Shown here: one piece after another, positions 23,904-32,706 of the stretch | Position numbering within the stretch: the stretch's first letter is position 1 | How the letters are laid out: the number at the start of each line of letters is the position of its first letter | Source: Micromonospora antibiotica | Lineage (GTDB): Bacteria > Actinomycetota > Actinomycetes > Mycobacteriales > Micromonosporaceae | Assembly (NCBI RefSeq): GCF_017599305.1 | Contig: NZ_JAGFWR010000031.1 | Location: 1 to 64,000, forward strand | Reading direction: 5' to 3' | Length of the DNA stretch: 64,000 nt | Made by a program: the position numbers and the translations under genes | The notes under the pieces: model-generated | Database searches by the model: none | Told to the model about the DNA's origin: nothing | The model's input: only the letters and a program-made list of their open reading frames with translations

Positions 23904-23934
23904 GATGTCGGGGGTGGCTGGCAGGATGAGGTGC

Positions 23935-25545
23935 GTGCGGTTCCTCGACCTGGCAGCCACCTCCGCGGCCGTCGCGGCCACCTCCGGCCGACGCGCCAAG
24001 GTGGAGTTGCTGGCTGGCGCGCTGCGGGCGCTCGACCCGTCCGAGGTGTCGGTCGGCTCCGGCTATCTCGCCGGTGAGCTGCGCCAGCGGCAGACCGGCG
24101 TGGGCTGGGCCAGCCTGCGCGAGCTGCCGCCACCGGCCGCCGAGCCGACCCTGACCGTGACCGCTGTCGACGCGGCGATCGACGAGATCGCCGCCGTGCA
24201 CGGCCCCGGTTCCCAGGCCCGCCGCCGGCACCTGCTCGCCGCCCTCCTGGGTGCCGCCACCGCCGACGAGCAGCGGCTGCTGGTCGACCTGTTCCGTGGC
24301 GAGCTGCGCCAGGGCGCCCAGACGGGCCTGCTCGCCGACGCCATCGCCCGGGCCGCCGAGGTGCCGGTGACAGCGGTCCGCCGCGCCCTGCTGCTCGCCG
24401 GTGACCTGCGGGCCGTCGCGCTGGCCGCCCGCACCGGCGGGGCCGCCGCGCTGGCCGGGTTCGGGCTCCAGGTGGGCCGGCCGCTCGCGCCGATGCTGGC
24501 CCAGAGCGCACCCTCGGTCGATGCCGCGCTCCAGGCCACCGGGGTCCCGGCGGTGGTCGACGTGAAACTCGACGGCATCCGCATCCAGGTGCACCGCAAC
24601 GGCGACGACGTCGCGGTCTTCACCCGCAGCCTCGACGAGATCACCGACCGGGTGCCTGGCGTGGTGGCCGCCGTGCGTGCGTTGCCGGCCCGGGAGCTGG
24701 TGCTCGACGGCGAGGCGATCGGGTTGGACACCGCCGGCCGTCCGTTGCCGTTCCCGCAGACCTCCAGCCGGGCGGCCCGCCGGGCCACCGCCACCGCTGC
24801 GACCTCCGCCGACGGTGCCACTGCCGCCGACGGTGCCCCCGCCGCCAGCGCTGCGGCCGACGTGGCCCCGCTGGCCGAGGCGACCGCGCTCACGCCGTAC
24901 TTCTTCGATCTGCTGCACCTCGACGGCGACGACCTGATCGACCTGCCCGGCCGGCAGCGGTGGGCCCGGCTCGCCGACGTGGTCGACGGGTCGCTGCTGG
25001 TCGGTCGGGTCGAGGTCGACGATCCCGAGCAGGCCGGCGCGGCGTTCGCCGCCGCGCTCGACGCCGGTCAGGAGGGGGTGGTGGTCAAGTCGCCGGACGC
25101 CCCCTACGACGCCGGGCGCCGGGGCACGGCCTGGGTCAAGGTCAAGCCCCGGCACACCCTCGACCTGGTCGTGCTGGCGGTGGAGTGGGGCAGCGGCCGG
25201 CGGGAGGGCTGGCTGTCCAACCTCCATCTCGGCGCGAGGGACCCGCGCACCGGTGAGTTCGTCATGCTCGGCAAGACCTTCAAGGGGCTCACCGACGAGT
25301 TGCTGCGCTGGCAGACCGAACGCTTCCTCGGGCTGGCCGTGGAGCGCGGCGACTGGGTGGTGCGGGTCCGCCCCGAGCAGGTGGTCGAGATCGCCTTCGA
25401 CGGGGTGCTCGCCAGCACCCGCTACCCGGGCGGGGTGGCGCTGCGGTTCGCCCGGGTGCTGCGTTACCGCGACGACAAGTCGGCTGCCGAGGCCGACACC
25501 ATCGACACGGTCCGGGCACTGCACGCCGGCCGGCTCACCGGCTGA
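23935..25545 (+). CDS. ligB: ATP-dependent DNA ligase (LigB-like)
   Basis: A 536-residue ATP-dependent DNA ligase of the actinobacterial LigB type. An N-terminal helical DNA-binding domain (about 1-190) leads to the nucleotidyltransferase domain with Lys211 of motif I (KLDGIR), which takes the AMP, the ELVLDGEAIG motif III, EGVVVKS motif IV and WVKVKP motif V, and an OB domain at the C-terminus. Between motifs III and IV lies an Ala/Thr-rich insert of about 40 residues (near 280-320) that looks disordered. It would seal nicks in repair. GTG 23935 is favoured since CAGGAT (23922-23927) predicts a leaderless start there; an ATG at 23926 is also in frame. Confidence 0.93.
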   Translation: MRFLDLAATSAAVAATSGRRAKVELLAGALRALDPSEVSVGSGYLAGELRQRQTGVGWASLRELPPPAAEPTLTVTAVDAAIDEIAAVHGPGSQARRRHLLAALLGAATADEQRLLVDLFRGELRQGAQTGLLADAIARAAEVPVTAVRRALLLAGDLRAVALAARTGGAAALAGFGLQVGRPLAPMLAQSAPSVDAALQATGVPAVVDVKLDGIRIQVHRNGDDVAVFTRSLDEITDRVPGVVAAVRALPARELVLDGEAIGLDTAGRPLPFPQTSSRAARRATATAATSADGATAADGAPAASAAADVAPLAEATALTPYFFDLLHLDGDDLIDLPGRQRWARLADVVDGSLLVGRVEVDDPEQAGAAFAAALDAGQEGVVVKSPDAPYDAGRRGTAWVKVKPRHTLDLVVLAVEWGSGRREGWLSNLHLGARDPRTGEFVMLGKTFKGLTDELLRWQTERFLGLAVERGDWVVRVRPEQVVEIAFDGVLASTRYPGGVALRFARVLRYRDDKSAAEADTIDTVRALHAGRLTG

Positions 25546-25568
25546 GCCGCACCCGGTGGGACGGTCGG

Positions 25569-26303
25569 TCAGAGCGTGGACAGCGACCGGGCGTAGTTGA
25601 CCTGGTTGTTGATCTGCTGGACCTGTGTTTGGTCGACGACCGGGATGCGGGCCACGTACTGGTGTCCGCCGTTGGTCACCGTCACCTGCACGGTGCCGTG
25701 GTGCCGCGTCTCCTTGATCAGCAGGAAGAGCAGGCTGAAGATGGTCAGGCAGAAGAAGCCGAGGATGGCGCAGACGATCGCCCAACTGGCGATCTTCTCC
25801 TCCCGCTGCCAGTAGTCGGCCACGTACCAGGTGGCGCCGGCCAGGGGCAGCACGCCGGTCGGGGTGCGGATCACCGGCGGGGTGACCATGATCTCGCCGA
25901 TCTGCACCGCCACCGGCTGCTGACCACCCATCGCCCCCGGCAGCGGCGGGGTGAAGTGCGGCGGGTACGGCCCCGGCTGGCCCATCGAGGCGGCGTACGG
26001 GTCGACCCCGGCCGGTGCCGGGAACGGTGCCGATGACGTGGAGAACTGGGCCGGTGGGGCCGAGAACTGGTCTGGCGATGCGGAGAACTGGGCGGGCGGG
26101 GCCGAGTACGGTCCGCCGCCCATCGACGGGGTGGAGAGGTCGACCGGCACCGCCGGGGGAGGTGCGGCCGGGAACGGGGCCGTGGGAGGTGTCTGCTGCG
26201 CCGGGGCCGGGGGCACGTCCGGCGACGGCGCCCAGGGATCGTAGGCGGGGTTCGCCGGCGTGGGCGGATCGGACGGGTACGACGGGGCGGGGTCGGAGGT
26301 CAC
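25569..26303 (-). CDS. Proline-rich single-pass membrane protein
   Basis: A 244-residue protein. The first 130 residues are Pro/Ala/Ser-rich and disordered, with repeats of the type APPAQFSASPDQF. A short folded stretch (VQIGEIMVTPPVIRTPTG) precedes one hydrophobic segment (ASWAIVCAILGFFCLTIFSL, about 175-196) and a C-terminal domain (GTVQVTVTNGGHQYVARIPV) of about 45 residues. The family is common in actinomycetes and uncharacterised. The GTG start has GAGG 7 nt upstream. Which side of the membrane each end lies on is not clear. Confidence 0.75.
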   Translation of the reverse strand: MTSDPAPSYPSDPPTPANPAYDPWAPSPDVPPAPAQQTPPTAPFPAAPPPAVPVDLSTPSMGGGPYSAPPAQFSASPDQFSAPPAQFSTSSAPFPAPAGVDPYAASMGQPGPYPPHFTPPLPGAMGGQQPVAVQIGEIMVTPPVIRTPTGVLPLAGATWYVADYWQREEKIASWAIVCAILGFFCLTIFSLLFLLIKETRHHGTVQVTVTNGGHQYVARIPVVDQTQVQQINNQVNYARSLSTL

Positions 26304-26870
26304 CGCGACACCTCACGCGCGTTGAACATCCTGCGGACCATACAGCGTCCGGCGTCGCCCCGTGTTCCGGCGTCGCCCCGTGTTCCGGCGTCGCCCCGTG
26401 TTGCGGCGCGCAGCCCGGTGTTCCGGCGTTGCCCCGGTGTTCCGGCGTTGCCCGGTGTTTCGGCGTGGTGCCGGCCTGTCGGCCCGGCCGGGTAGATGCC
26501 TGTCGTGCGTCCTTTCGAGGTGATGACGAGAACGAGTCAGTCCGACCGGGGCGTGGTGGGCCGAGTCGCGCGGTCCCGGCAGTCGGCCGGTTGATGCTGT
26601 GACGTCATCAGCTCGAAAGGACGCGCACCCATGATGCGCCGCCCCCGGCTGGTGCCAGGTCCGCCAGCGGTGGGGCGGCGCGGGTCGGCTGGGACCCGCA
26701 CGGTCCGTCCGGCGGAACCGACCTGGTCGGCCGAGCCTGGTCGGCAGTGGAGCGTCGGGTGTTGCGCGAGCGGGCCGTTCAGCGGGGATGGCGGCCAGGC
26801 GGAGGTGCCGGTCCGGCGGAGGTGCCGGTCCGGCGGAGGTGCCGGTTCGGCGAAAGTGCCGGCCGGGCGG
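26304..26870. other. Gene-free, repeat-filled interval
   Basis: A 567-bp stretch between two minus-strand genes. It contains about six copies of an 18-bp degenerate repeat (ttccggcgtcgccccgtg; 26348-26465), the second inverted-repeat-bounded element (26507-26624), and three to four copies of a 17-bp repeat (cggaggtgccggtccgg; about 26799-26858). A plus-strand open frame starts just after the element but has no supported coding signal. Confidence 0.7.
26507..26624. repeat. Inverted-repeat-bounded element, copy 2
   Basis: A 118-bp element with ends 26507-26528 and 26603-26624 that are inverted copies over 22 nt with one mismatch. The right end, reverse-complemented, is identical over 25 nt to the left end of the element at 205-848, including the TGACGTCA palindrome (26600-26607). 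RNA from it would fold into a long hairpin. The 68-bp interior is unrelated to that of copy 1. Confidence 0.75.
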
Positions 26871-27686
26871 TCAGGCGGGCGTGACGGGTTCGGCGGCCCG
26901 GTCGACGGGCGGCTTCGGGGCGTCCAGGCCGGCGGCGCGGCGGGCCTCCCGCCGGGCCACCCAGCCGTAACCGAAGAGCGTCATCGCGGCGAACAACCAC
27001 CACTGGACGACGTAGCCGAAGTTCTGCCAGTTGTTGGTGTGCCCGATCGGCACCGCCCGGAACGTCGGGTCGTTCGCCGGGGTCTGCTCGTCGAGCAGCA
27101 GGTACGCCCCGTGCAGCGGGTACGGCAACTCCCGGGCCAGCTTGTCCACGGTCACCCGGCGGGTCTCCAACCGGCCCTCGCGCCGGTCCACCCCGTTGCC
27201 GCCGCTCTCGGTGGGGTGCACCCGGCCGACGACGGTCACCGTGCCGGTCGGCAGTGCCGGCACCTCGGGCATCGCCAGCGCGCCGCCGGGTGCCGGGGGG
27301 ACCCAACCCCGGTCGACCAGCACCGCCGTGCCGTCGTCGAGCACCAGCGGGGCGAGCACCTCGAAACCGACCCTGCTCTCCACCGTCCGGCCCCGGACCA
27401 GGACGACGTTCCCGGCGTCGAACCGGCCGCTGACGGTGACCCGGCTCCATTCGTCCTGCTCGGCGGGGGCTGGGCCGACCGTGCCCGCGCCGCCGGTCGG
27501 GGCGGGCAGCGTCGACCGTAGCGGTGCGGGGGTGCCCGCGGTGCCGGCGTCGATGCGTTCGTTGACGGCGGTGCGCTCCCGGTAGCGGTCCAGCTGCCAG
27601 TTGCCGAGCAGCACCATGACGGCGGCGGCGACCAGGGTCAGCGCGAGGATGCCCAGCCAGCGTGGGGTCAGCAGGAACCGGTACAC
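26871..27686 (-). CDS. SURF1-family protein
   Basis: A 271-residue membrane protein of the SURF1 family, which helps assemble the haem a part of aa3-type cytochrome oxidase. Two membrane helices flank an external domain: the first at about 8-30 (ending GNWQLDRYRER, a SURF1 hallmark), the second at about 225-245 (NFGYVVQWWLFAAMTLFGY). Between them are VTVSGRFDAGNVVLVRGR, FEVLAPLVLDDGTAVLVDRGWVP (LVDRGWVP is the family motif) and NNWQNFGY. The GTG start lies 6 nt after a TAGCCT box, so the mRNA is probably leaderless. Confidence 0.93.
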   Translation of the reverse strand: MYRFLLTPRWLGILALTLVAAAVMVLLGNWQLDRYRERTAVNERIDAGTAGTPAPLRSTLPAPTGGAGTVGPAPAEQDEWSRVTVSGRFDAGNVVLVRGRTVESRVGFEVLAPLVLDDGTAVLVDRGWVPPAPGGALAMPEVPALPTGTVTVVGRVHPTESGGNGVDRREGRLETRRVTVDKLARELPYPLHGAYLLLDEQTPANDPTFRAVPIGHTNNWQNFGYVVQWWLFAAMTLFGYGWVARREARRAAGLDAPKPPVDRAAEPVTPA

Positions 27687-27865
27687 AGCACGAGGCTACC
27701 CGTATGACCGGGGCCACCCTCCGCGACGGCCCGGGACCGGCCCGGGTGGCACCGGATCGGCGGTCCCACCTGTTGATGCGGGCGGGTATGGTCACGCGAG
27801 CGGATCGCCGCCGGTGTTCCTGGCGGCCGTCCGGGTCACCGTCCGTCACCACCGAGGAGTCGATG

Positions 27866-29242
27866 ATGACTGCCGTGCCGCGCCTCGTGTTCAGCGCGCC
27901 GTCCTCCGGTCACGGCACCAATGCGCTCTCCGTCGGCCTGCTGGCGGCGCTGGCCGACCGGGGGCTCGACGTCGCCGGTTTCAAGGTCGGCCCGGACCAC
28001 GTGGACGCCGCGTACCTCGGCCTGGCGGCCGGCCGTCCCGGTCGTAACCTCGACCCCCGGCTGATCGGGGCCGACCGCCTCGGGCCGCTCTTCGCCCACG
28101 GCGCGCAGGGTGCCGCGTTGGCCCTGGTCCAGGGCACCATGGGGCTGTACGACTCGGTCGCCGGCCGCCCCGAGGCGGAGTCCACCGCCGCGGTCGCGAC
28201 CGCCCTGCGCAGCCCCGTCGTGCTGGTGGTCGACGTGGCGGCGATGGGGCAGTCGGTGGCGGCCCTGGTGCACGGTTTCCGCTCGTACGACGAGCAGCTC
28301 TGGTTGGGTGGGGTGATCCTCACCCAGGTCGCCTCCGGCCGGCACGAGTCCATGCTGCGGGAGGCGCTCGACGATGTCGGGGTGCCGGTCTACGGGGCGT
28401 TGCGCCGCCACGAGCTGCCCCCGGTGCTGCCTGCGCGCCGGCACGGCGTGGTGCCGGTCCTCGCCCGCGACGCCGAGGCGACCCGGGCGGTCCGCCGGCT
28501 CGGTGAGGCGGTCGCCGGCACGGTCGATCTGGAGCGCCTGCTCGCGCTGGCCCGCTCGGCTCCGGCGCTGTCCGTCGCGGCCTGGTCGCCGGCCACCGGG
28601 ACCCCGGTGGCGGACGCGCCGGTGGTGGCGCTGGCCGGGGGGCCCGGTGGCAGCTACGGCCACCCGGAGACCGCCGAGCTGCTGCGGGCCGTCGGGGCGC
28701 AGGTGGTCACCGTCGACCCGCTGCGTGACGAGGCGCTGCCCGCCGGGACCCGTGCGCTGGTCGTCGGGGGTGCGCTACCCGAGTCGTACGCGCGGGACCT
28801 GTCGGCCAACCGGCGGCTCTGCATCGCGGTGGCCGAGCTGGCCCGTACCGGCCGCCCGGTGCTCGCCGAGGGCACCGGCCTGCTGTGGCTGGCCCGGGAA
28901 CTGGACGGGTTGCCGATGTGCGGGGTGCTGGACGCGATCGGCGCGAGCCGGGACGGTCTGGTGGTGGGCTACCGGGAGGCGACCGCCCAGTCCGACAGCG
29001 TGGTCGCCCGGGCGGGTGCGACGGTGGTGGGCTACAAGCAGCACGGCGCGGTGCTCACCCCCCGGTCCGGGCCACGGGCGGCCTGGAGCTGGGAGGGTGG
29101 CACGCCCGAGGGTTTCGTCTGGCGGGGGGTGCACGCCTCCCAGCTCGGCCTGCACTGGGTGGCGTACCCCGAGATCGCGACCCGGTTGGTGACGGCGGCG
29201 GCGCTGCCGTCGCCGGTCGAGGGCGTCGCCGCCCCAGCCTGA
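27866..29242 (+). CDS. CobB-like cobyrinate diamide synthase homologue, catalytic residues lost
   Basis: A 458-residue protein with the two-domain layout of CobB/CbiA (ATP-dependent amidotransferase plus glutaminase-like domain): RLVFSAPSSGHGTNALSVGL at the N-terminus, FKVGPDHVDAAYLGLAAGR, and VVALAGGPGGSYGH opening the second domain. The P-loop reads SSGHGTNA where the family has SGxGKTT, so the lysine (here Thr18) is missing. The glutaminase elbow reads LAEGTGLLWL where AECGG is expected, so the nucleophile is Gly336. The GHEFHYS segment is also not recognisable. It is unlikely to catalyse the usual reaction and may have a new role. GAGGAG lies about 7 nt before ATG 27866. Confidence 0.85.
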   Translation: MTAVPRLVFSAPSSGHGTNALSVGLLAALADRGLDVAGFKVGPDHVDAAYLGLAAGRPGRNLDPRLIGADRLGPLFAHGAQGAALALVQGTMGLYDSVAGRPEAESTAAVATALRSPVVLVVDVAAMGQSVAALVHGFRSYDEQLWLGGVILTQVASGRHESMLREALDDVGVPVYGALRRHELPPVLPARRHGVVPVLARDAEATRAVRRLGEAVAGTVDLERLLALARSAPALSVAAWSPATGTPVADAPVVALAGGPGGSYGHPETAELLRAVGAQVVTVDPLRDEALPAGTRALVVGGALPESYARDLSANRRLCIAVAELARTGRPVLAEGTGLLWLARELDGLPMCGVLDAIGASRDGLVVGYREATAQSDSVVARAGATVVGYKQHGAVLTPRSGPRAAWSWEGGTPEGFVWRGVHASQLGLHWVAYPEIATRLVTAAALPSPVEGVAAPA

Positions 29243-29246
29243 CCGG

Positions 29247-29278
29247 CCCGGTCGGCCCCACGGACCGGCCCGACCGGG
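29247..29278. terminator. Hairpin between converging CobB-like and PBP genes
   Basis: CCCGGTCGG (29247-29255) and CCGACCGGG (29270-29278) form a perfect 9-bp stem just after the CobB-like stop. Confidence 0.6.
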
Positions 29279-29300
29279 ACTGCCGCCGTCGGCCCGGGTT

Positions 29301-31433
29301 TCAGCCGACGATGGCGTCCGACGGTGGGGTGAACTGGCGGGTCGGGGTGCCCTTGAGACCGTCGCGCAGGGTCTGGGCGACCGCGTTGACCGGCACCTGG
29401 GACTGCCCGTCGCCGACGGCGTTGAACGGGTTGTCCGGGTCGGCGATGAAGCTCGCCGCCGCCAGTTCCGGGGTGTAGCCGACGAACCAGGCCGACCGGG
29501 TGCTGTCCGTGGTGCCGGTCTTGCCGGCGACCGGACGGCCCACCGTGCGGCGGACGCTGTCCGCCGTCGACCAGCCGCCGCAGGTGCCCTTGGCCGGGGT
29601 GTCGCCGGTGGGGCAGCGGGCGGCGTCGGTGGCGGCGCGGGCCGCGTCGGCGTTGACCACCTGCCGGCAGCGGGGCTTGGCAACCTCCCGTTCGATGCCA
29701 CCGGCGGTCCGGTACGTGGCCGGGGTGCCGTCCCGGTTGGTGATCGAGTTGACCGGCATCGCCTCGCAGTACCGGCCGTCGGCGGCGATCGCGGCGTACG
29801 CGTTGGCCATCTCCAGCGGGGTGGCGTCGGAGACGCCCAGGGTGAACGCGCCCCACTTCTTGGCCTTCGCCGGTGACGCCTGCTCCTTGTCGACGTCGGT
29901 ACGCCAGCGCAGGCCCAGCTGCTCCGCCAGGTGCACCCCCCGGTCCGCGCCGATCTTCTCCTCCAGCTGGACGAAGTAGGTGTTCACCGACTTGCCGAAC
30001 CCGGACCACATGGTCTGCCGGCCGGTCATCGCCCCGCTGGCGTTGGACGGCGCCCACCCGTCGTAGACGGCCGACTTGTACCGGTACGGCGAGTCGAACG
30101 CGGTGGACAGCGGCATCCCGGCGTCCAGGGCGGCCAGCATCGGGAACATCTTGAACGTCGAGCCGGCCTGGTAGCCCGGGAGGGTGCCGCCGCCGAGCAG
30201 CGGGGCGACCGTGTTCGGGTAGTTCGCCTTCATCTTCGGATCGGCCTCGGGGTTCGAGCTGGGTCCGTTCTCGCTGACGTCCAGGGAGTACGTCCGGTTC
30301 ACCGCCATCGCCTTGATCCGTCCGGTGCCCGGTTCGGCGACCACGATCCCGTTGGCGAAGGGACTGTCGACGCGGTCCTTCGCACCGACGTTCTTCTCGG
30401 CGGCGGCCTGCACCTTGGGATCGAGGCTCAGCACGATCCGGTAGCCGCCCCGGCGCAGCTTGTCCATCCGCTCCAGCCGGTTCTCCCCGAACGCGGGCTG
30501 CGCGCTCCACCAGTTCTTCACGTAGTCGCAGGCGAAGCCCCAGGTGTTGTACTTGTTGGGGATCGCGGCGCAGTCGTTGGCGGGGGTGGTGGGTCGGGTC
30601 CGGATGGGTTCGCTCTTGGCCACCGCGGCGGCGTCCGGGGACAGGTAGCCGAGCTGGGTCATCTTGTCGAGCACGTAGTTGCGCCGGCCGGTGGCCTCCT
30701 TCTGGTCCGAGCTGAGCGGGTCGTACTCGGAGGGGGACTTGACCAGGCCGGCGAGGGTGGCCGCCTCGACGGGGGTGAGGGTGGCCGGGGTCTTGGAGAA
30801 GAAGATCTGCGCCGCCGCGTAGATGCCGTACGCCCGGTGGCCGAAGTACGCCGAGTTGAGGTAGCGCTCCAGGATCTGCTCCTTGGTCAGCTCCTTCTCG
30901 ATGTCCAGCGCCATCCGCATCTCCTTGACCTTGCGCAGGCTGGTCTGCTGGGTGGCCTCCTGGACCTCCTGCGGCGTCTGTGCGCTGTCCCGTAGCGCCA
31001 TCCGGACGTACTGCATGGTCAGGGTGGAGGCACCCTGGGAGACGCCGCTGGAGCGGGCGTTGGCCACGAAGGCACGGGCCACGCCCTTCGGGTCGACGCC
31101 CGAGTGCTGGTAGAAGCGGTTGTCCTCGGCGGCGACGATGGCCTGCTGGATGTTCGGCGACATGTCCGACAACTTGGTGTACTGCCGGTACTCCTCGTAG
31201 AACATCGTCAGGATCGTCGTGCCGTCCGGCGCGTAGAGGTAGGACGTCTCGGCGGGCAGGGCGGTGCGCAGGATGTTCGTCTTGTGCTCCACGGCGTGCG
31301 CGGTGGCCTTGGCGCCCAGGCCGGTCACGGCGGCCAGCGGGTACGCCACGGCGGCGAGCACGACGCCGGCGATCAGCCCGGCGCGGAGGAGGGGAACGGA
31401 ACGGCCTGCGGCGGAAAGGGGTCGATTGCTCAC
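29301..31433 (-). CDS. Class A penicillin-binding protein (PBP1-type)
   Basis: Bifunctional peptidoglycan synthase of 710 residues. One membrane anchor (about 15-38) is followed by the GT51 glycosyltransferase domain with the catalytic Glu103 in AAEDNRFYQHSG and QGASTLTMQYVR, and then the transpeptidase domain with the SxxK motif Ser425-Lys428 (GSTFK), SxN at 482-484 (SVN) and KTG at 638-640. All catalytic motifs are intact. It polymerises and cross-links the wall outside the membrane. The GTG start lies close after a CATAAC box and has only a weak ribosome binding site, so the mRNA may be leaderless. Confidence 0.96.
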   Translation of the reverse strand: MSNRPLSAAGRSVPLLRAGLIAGVVLAAVAYPLAAVTGLGAKATAHAVEHKTNILRTALPAETSYLYAPDGTTILTMFYEEYRQYTKLSDMSPNIQQAIVAAEDNRFYQHSGVDPKGVARAFVANARSSGVSQGASTLTMQYVRMALRDSAQTPQEVQEATQQTSLRKVKEMRMALDIEKELTKEQILERYLNSAYFGHRAYGIYAAAQIFFSKTPATLTPVEAATLAGLVKSPSEYDPLSSDQKEATGRRNYVLDKMTQLGYLSPDAAAVAKSEPIRTRPTTPANDCAAIPNKYNTWGFACDYVKNWWSAQPAFGENRLERMDKLRRGGYRIVLSLDPKVQAAAEKNVGAKDRVDSPFANGIVVAEPGTGRIKAMAVNRTYSLDVSENGPSSNPEADPKMKANYPNTVAPLLGGGTLPGYQAGSTFKMFPMLAALDAGMPLSTAFDSPYRYKSAVYDGWAPSNASGAMTGRQTMWSGFGKSVNTYFVQLEEKIGADRGVHLAEQLGLRWRTDVDKEQASPAKAKKWGAFTLGVSDATPLEMANAYAAIAADGRYCEAMPVNSITNRDGTPATYRTAGGIEREVAKPRCRQVVNADAARAATDAARCPTGDTPAKGTCGGWSTADSVRRTVGRPVAGKTGTTDSTRSAWFVGYTPELAAASFIADPDNPFNAVGDGQSQVPVNAVAQTLRDGLKGTPTRQFTPPSDAIVG

Positions 31434-31569
31434 CTGGTCAAGTTATGACATTTCCGAATCATCCATGAGAAGAACTCGTGAACGCCTCCGAGGTGCGGCC
31501 CCACGCCGTGATGTGGCCCACGCCGGGATCGGCTGTCCCCCGCGCCGGCTTCCCGGCAGGATCGCGGTC

Positions 31570-32706
31570 ATGCGTGGGCAATCGACCGGCACCGAGCCGC
31601 CGACCGGCCCGGGGCCCGTCGTTCCCGGGCCGTCCGCCGGGACCGGGCCGTCCGCCGGGACCGAGCCGGATCTCGCGCACCACGGGGACGCGGAGGCCAC
31701 CCCCGGCCTGGTCGATCTGGCCGTCAACGTGCGCCGCGACCCGATGCCGGACTGGCTGGCCGGCCCGCTCACCGCCGCCCTCGCCGACCTGGCCGGCTAC
31801 CCCGACCCCCGGGAGGCCCGGGCCGCCGTCGCCGCCCGGCACGGCCGCCCACCGGCGGAGGTGCTGCTCACCGCCGGTGCCGCGGAGGGCTTCGTGCTGC
31901 TCGCCCGCGCCCTGGGCGGGGTACGCCGGCCGGTGGTGGTGCACCCGCAGTTCACCGAGCCGGAGGCTGCGCTGCGGGCCGCCGGGCACCGGGTCGAGCG
32001 GGTGCTGCTCGACCCGGACGACGACTTCCGGCTCGACCCGGCCCGGGTGCCGGCCGACGCCGACCTGGTCATGATCGGCAACCCGACCAACCCGACCTCG
32101 GTGCTGCACCCCGCCGCCGACCTGGCCGCCCTGGCCCGGCCCGGCCGGGTGCTCGTCGTCGACGAGGCGTTCGCCGACACCACAGGCGTACCCGGCGTCG
32201 AGGGTGAGCCGGAGTCGCTCGCCACCCGCCGCGACCTGCCCGGCCTGGTGGTGGTGCGCAGCCTCACCAAGACCTGGGGCCTGGCCGGCCTGCGGATCGG
32301 CTACCTGCTGGGTGAGGCCGCGCTGCTGACGCGGCTGGCCGCCGTCCAGCCGCTCTGGGCCGTCTCCACCCCGGCGCTGGCCGCCGCCACCGCCGTCGCG
32401 TCCCCGACCGGGGTCGCCGCCGAGCGCGCCATCGCCGCCCGGCTCGCCGTCGACCGCGATCACCTGGTGCGCCGCCTGTCGGCCCTGCCCGGGGTACGCG
32501 TCGTGGGCCGACCGGCCAGCGCCTTCGTCCTGATCCACCGCCCCGGGGCCGACCGGTTGCGCCAGGTGCTGCGCGAGCGCGGGTGGGCCGTCCGACGCGG
32601 TGACACCTTCCCCGGGCTGGGGCCGGACTGGCTGCGGATCGCCGTCCGCGACCCGGCGACCACCGACGCGTTCATCGAGGTACTGAGGGAGATCCTGGAG
32701 GCATGA
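31570..32706 (+). CDS. Class I/II aminotransferase, CobC-like (Rv2231c type)
   Basis: A 378-residue PLP enzyme of the histidinol-phosphate aminotransferase group. The first 45 residues are Gly/Pro-rich and probably disordered. The core has GAAEGFVLLARAL, IGNPTNPTSVLHP (substrate-binding Asn), VVDEAFADT (Asp that holds the PLP nitrogen) and SLTKTWGLAGLRIGY with the PLP-binding Lys. Relatives beside cobalamin genes are called CobC and are thought to give the aminopropanol arm by threonine-phosphate decarboxylation. Its stop overlaps the start of cobT (ATGA), which supports that role. ATG 31570 fits a leaderless start after CAGGAT. Confidence 0.85.
   Translation: MRGQSTGTEPPTGPGPVVPGPSAGTGPSAGTEPDLAHHGDAEATPGLVDLAVNVRRDPMPDWLAGPLTAALADLAGYPDPREARAAVAARHGRPPAEVLLTAGAAEGFVLLARALGGVRRPVVVHPQFTEPEAALRAAGHRVERVLLDPDDDFRLDPARVPADADLVMIGNPTNPTSVLHPAADLAALARPGRVLVVDEAFADTTGVPGVEGEPESLATRRDLPGLVVVRSLTKTWGLAGLRIGYLLGEAALLTRLAAVQPLWAVSTPALAAATAVASPTGVAAERAIAARLAVDRDHLVRRLSALPGVRVVGRPASAFVLIHRPGADRLRQVLRERGWAVRRGDTFPGLGPDWLRIAVRDPATTDAFIEVLREILEA

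Noticed and set aside
26631-27521. Plus-strand gene starting right after the inverted-repeat element
   Set aside because: It overlaps the SURF1 gene in antisense over most of its length and has a composition typical of shadow frames.
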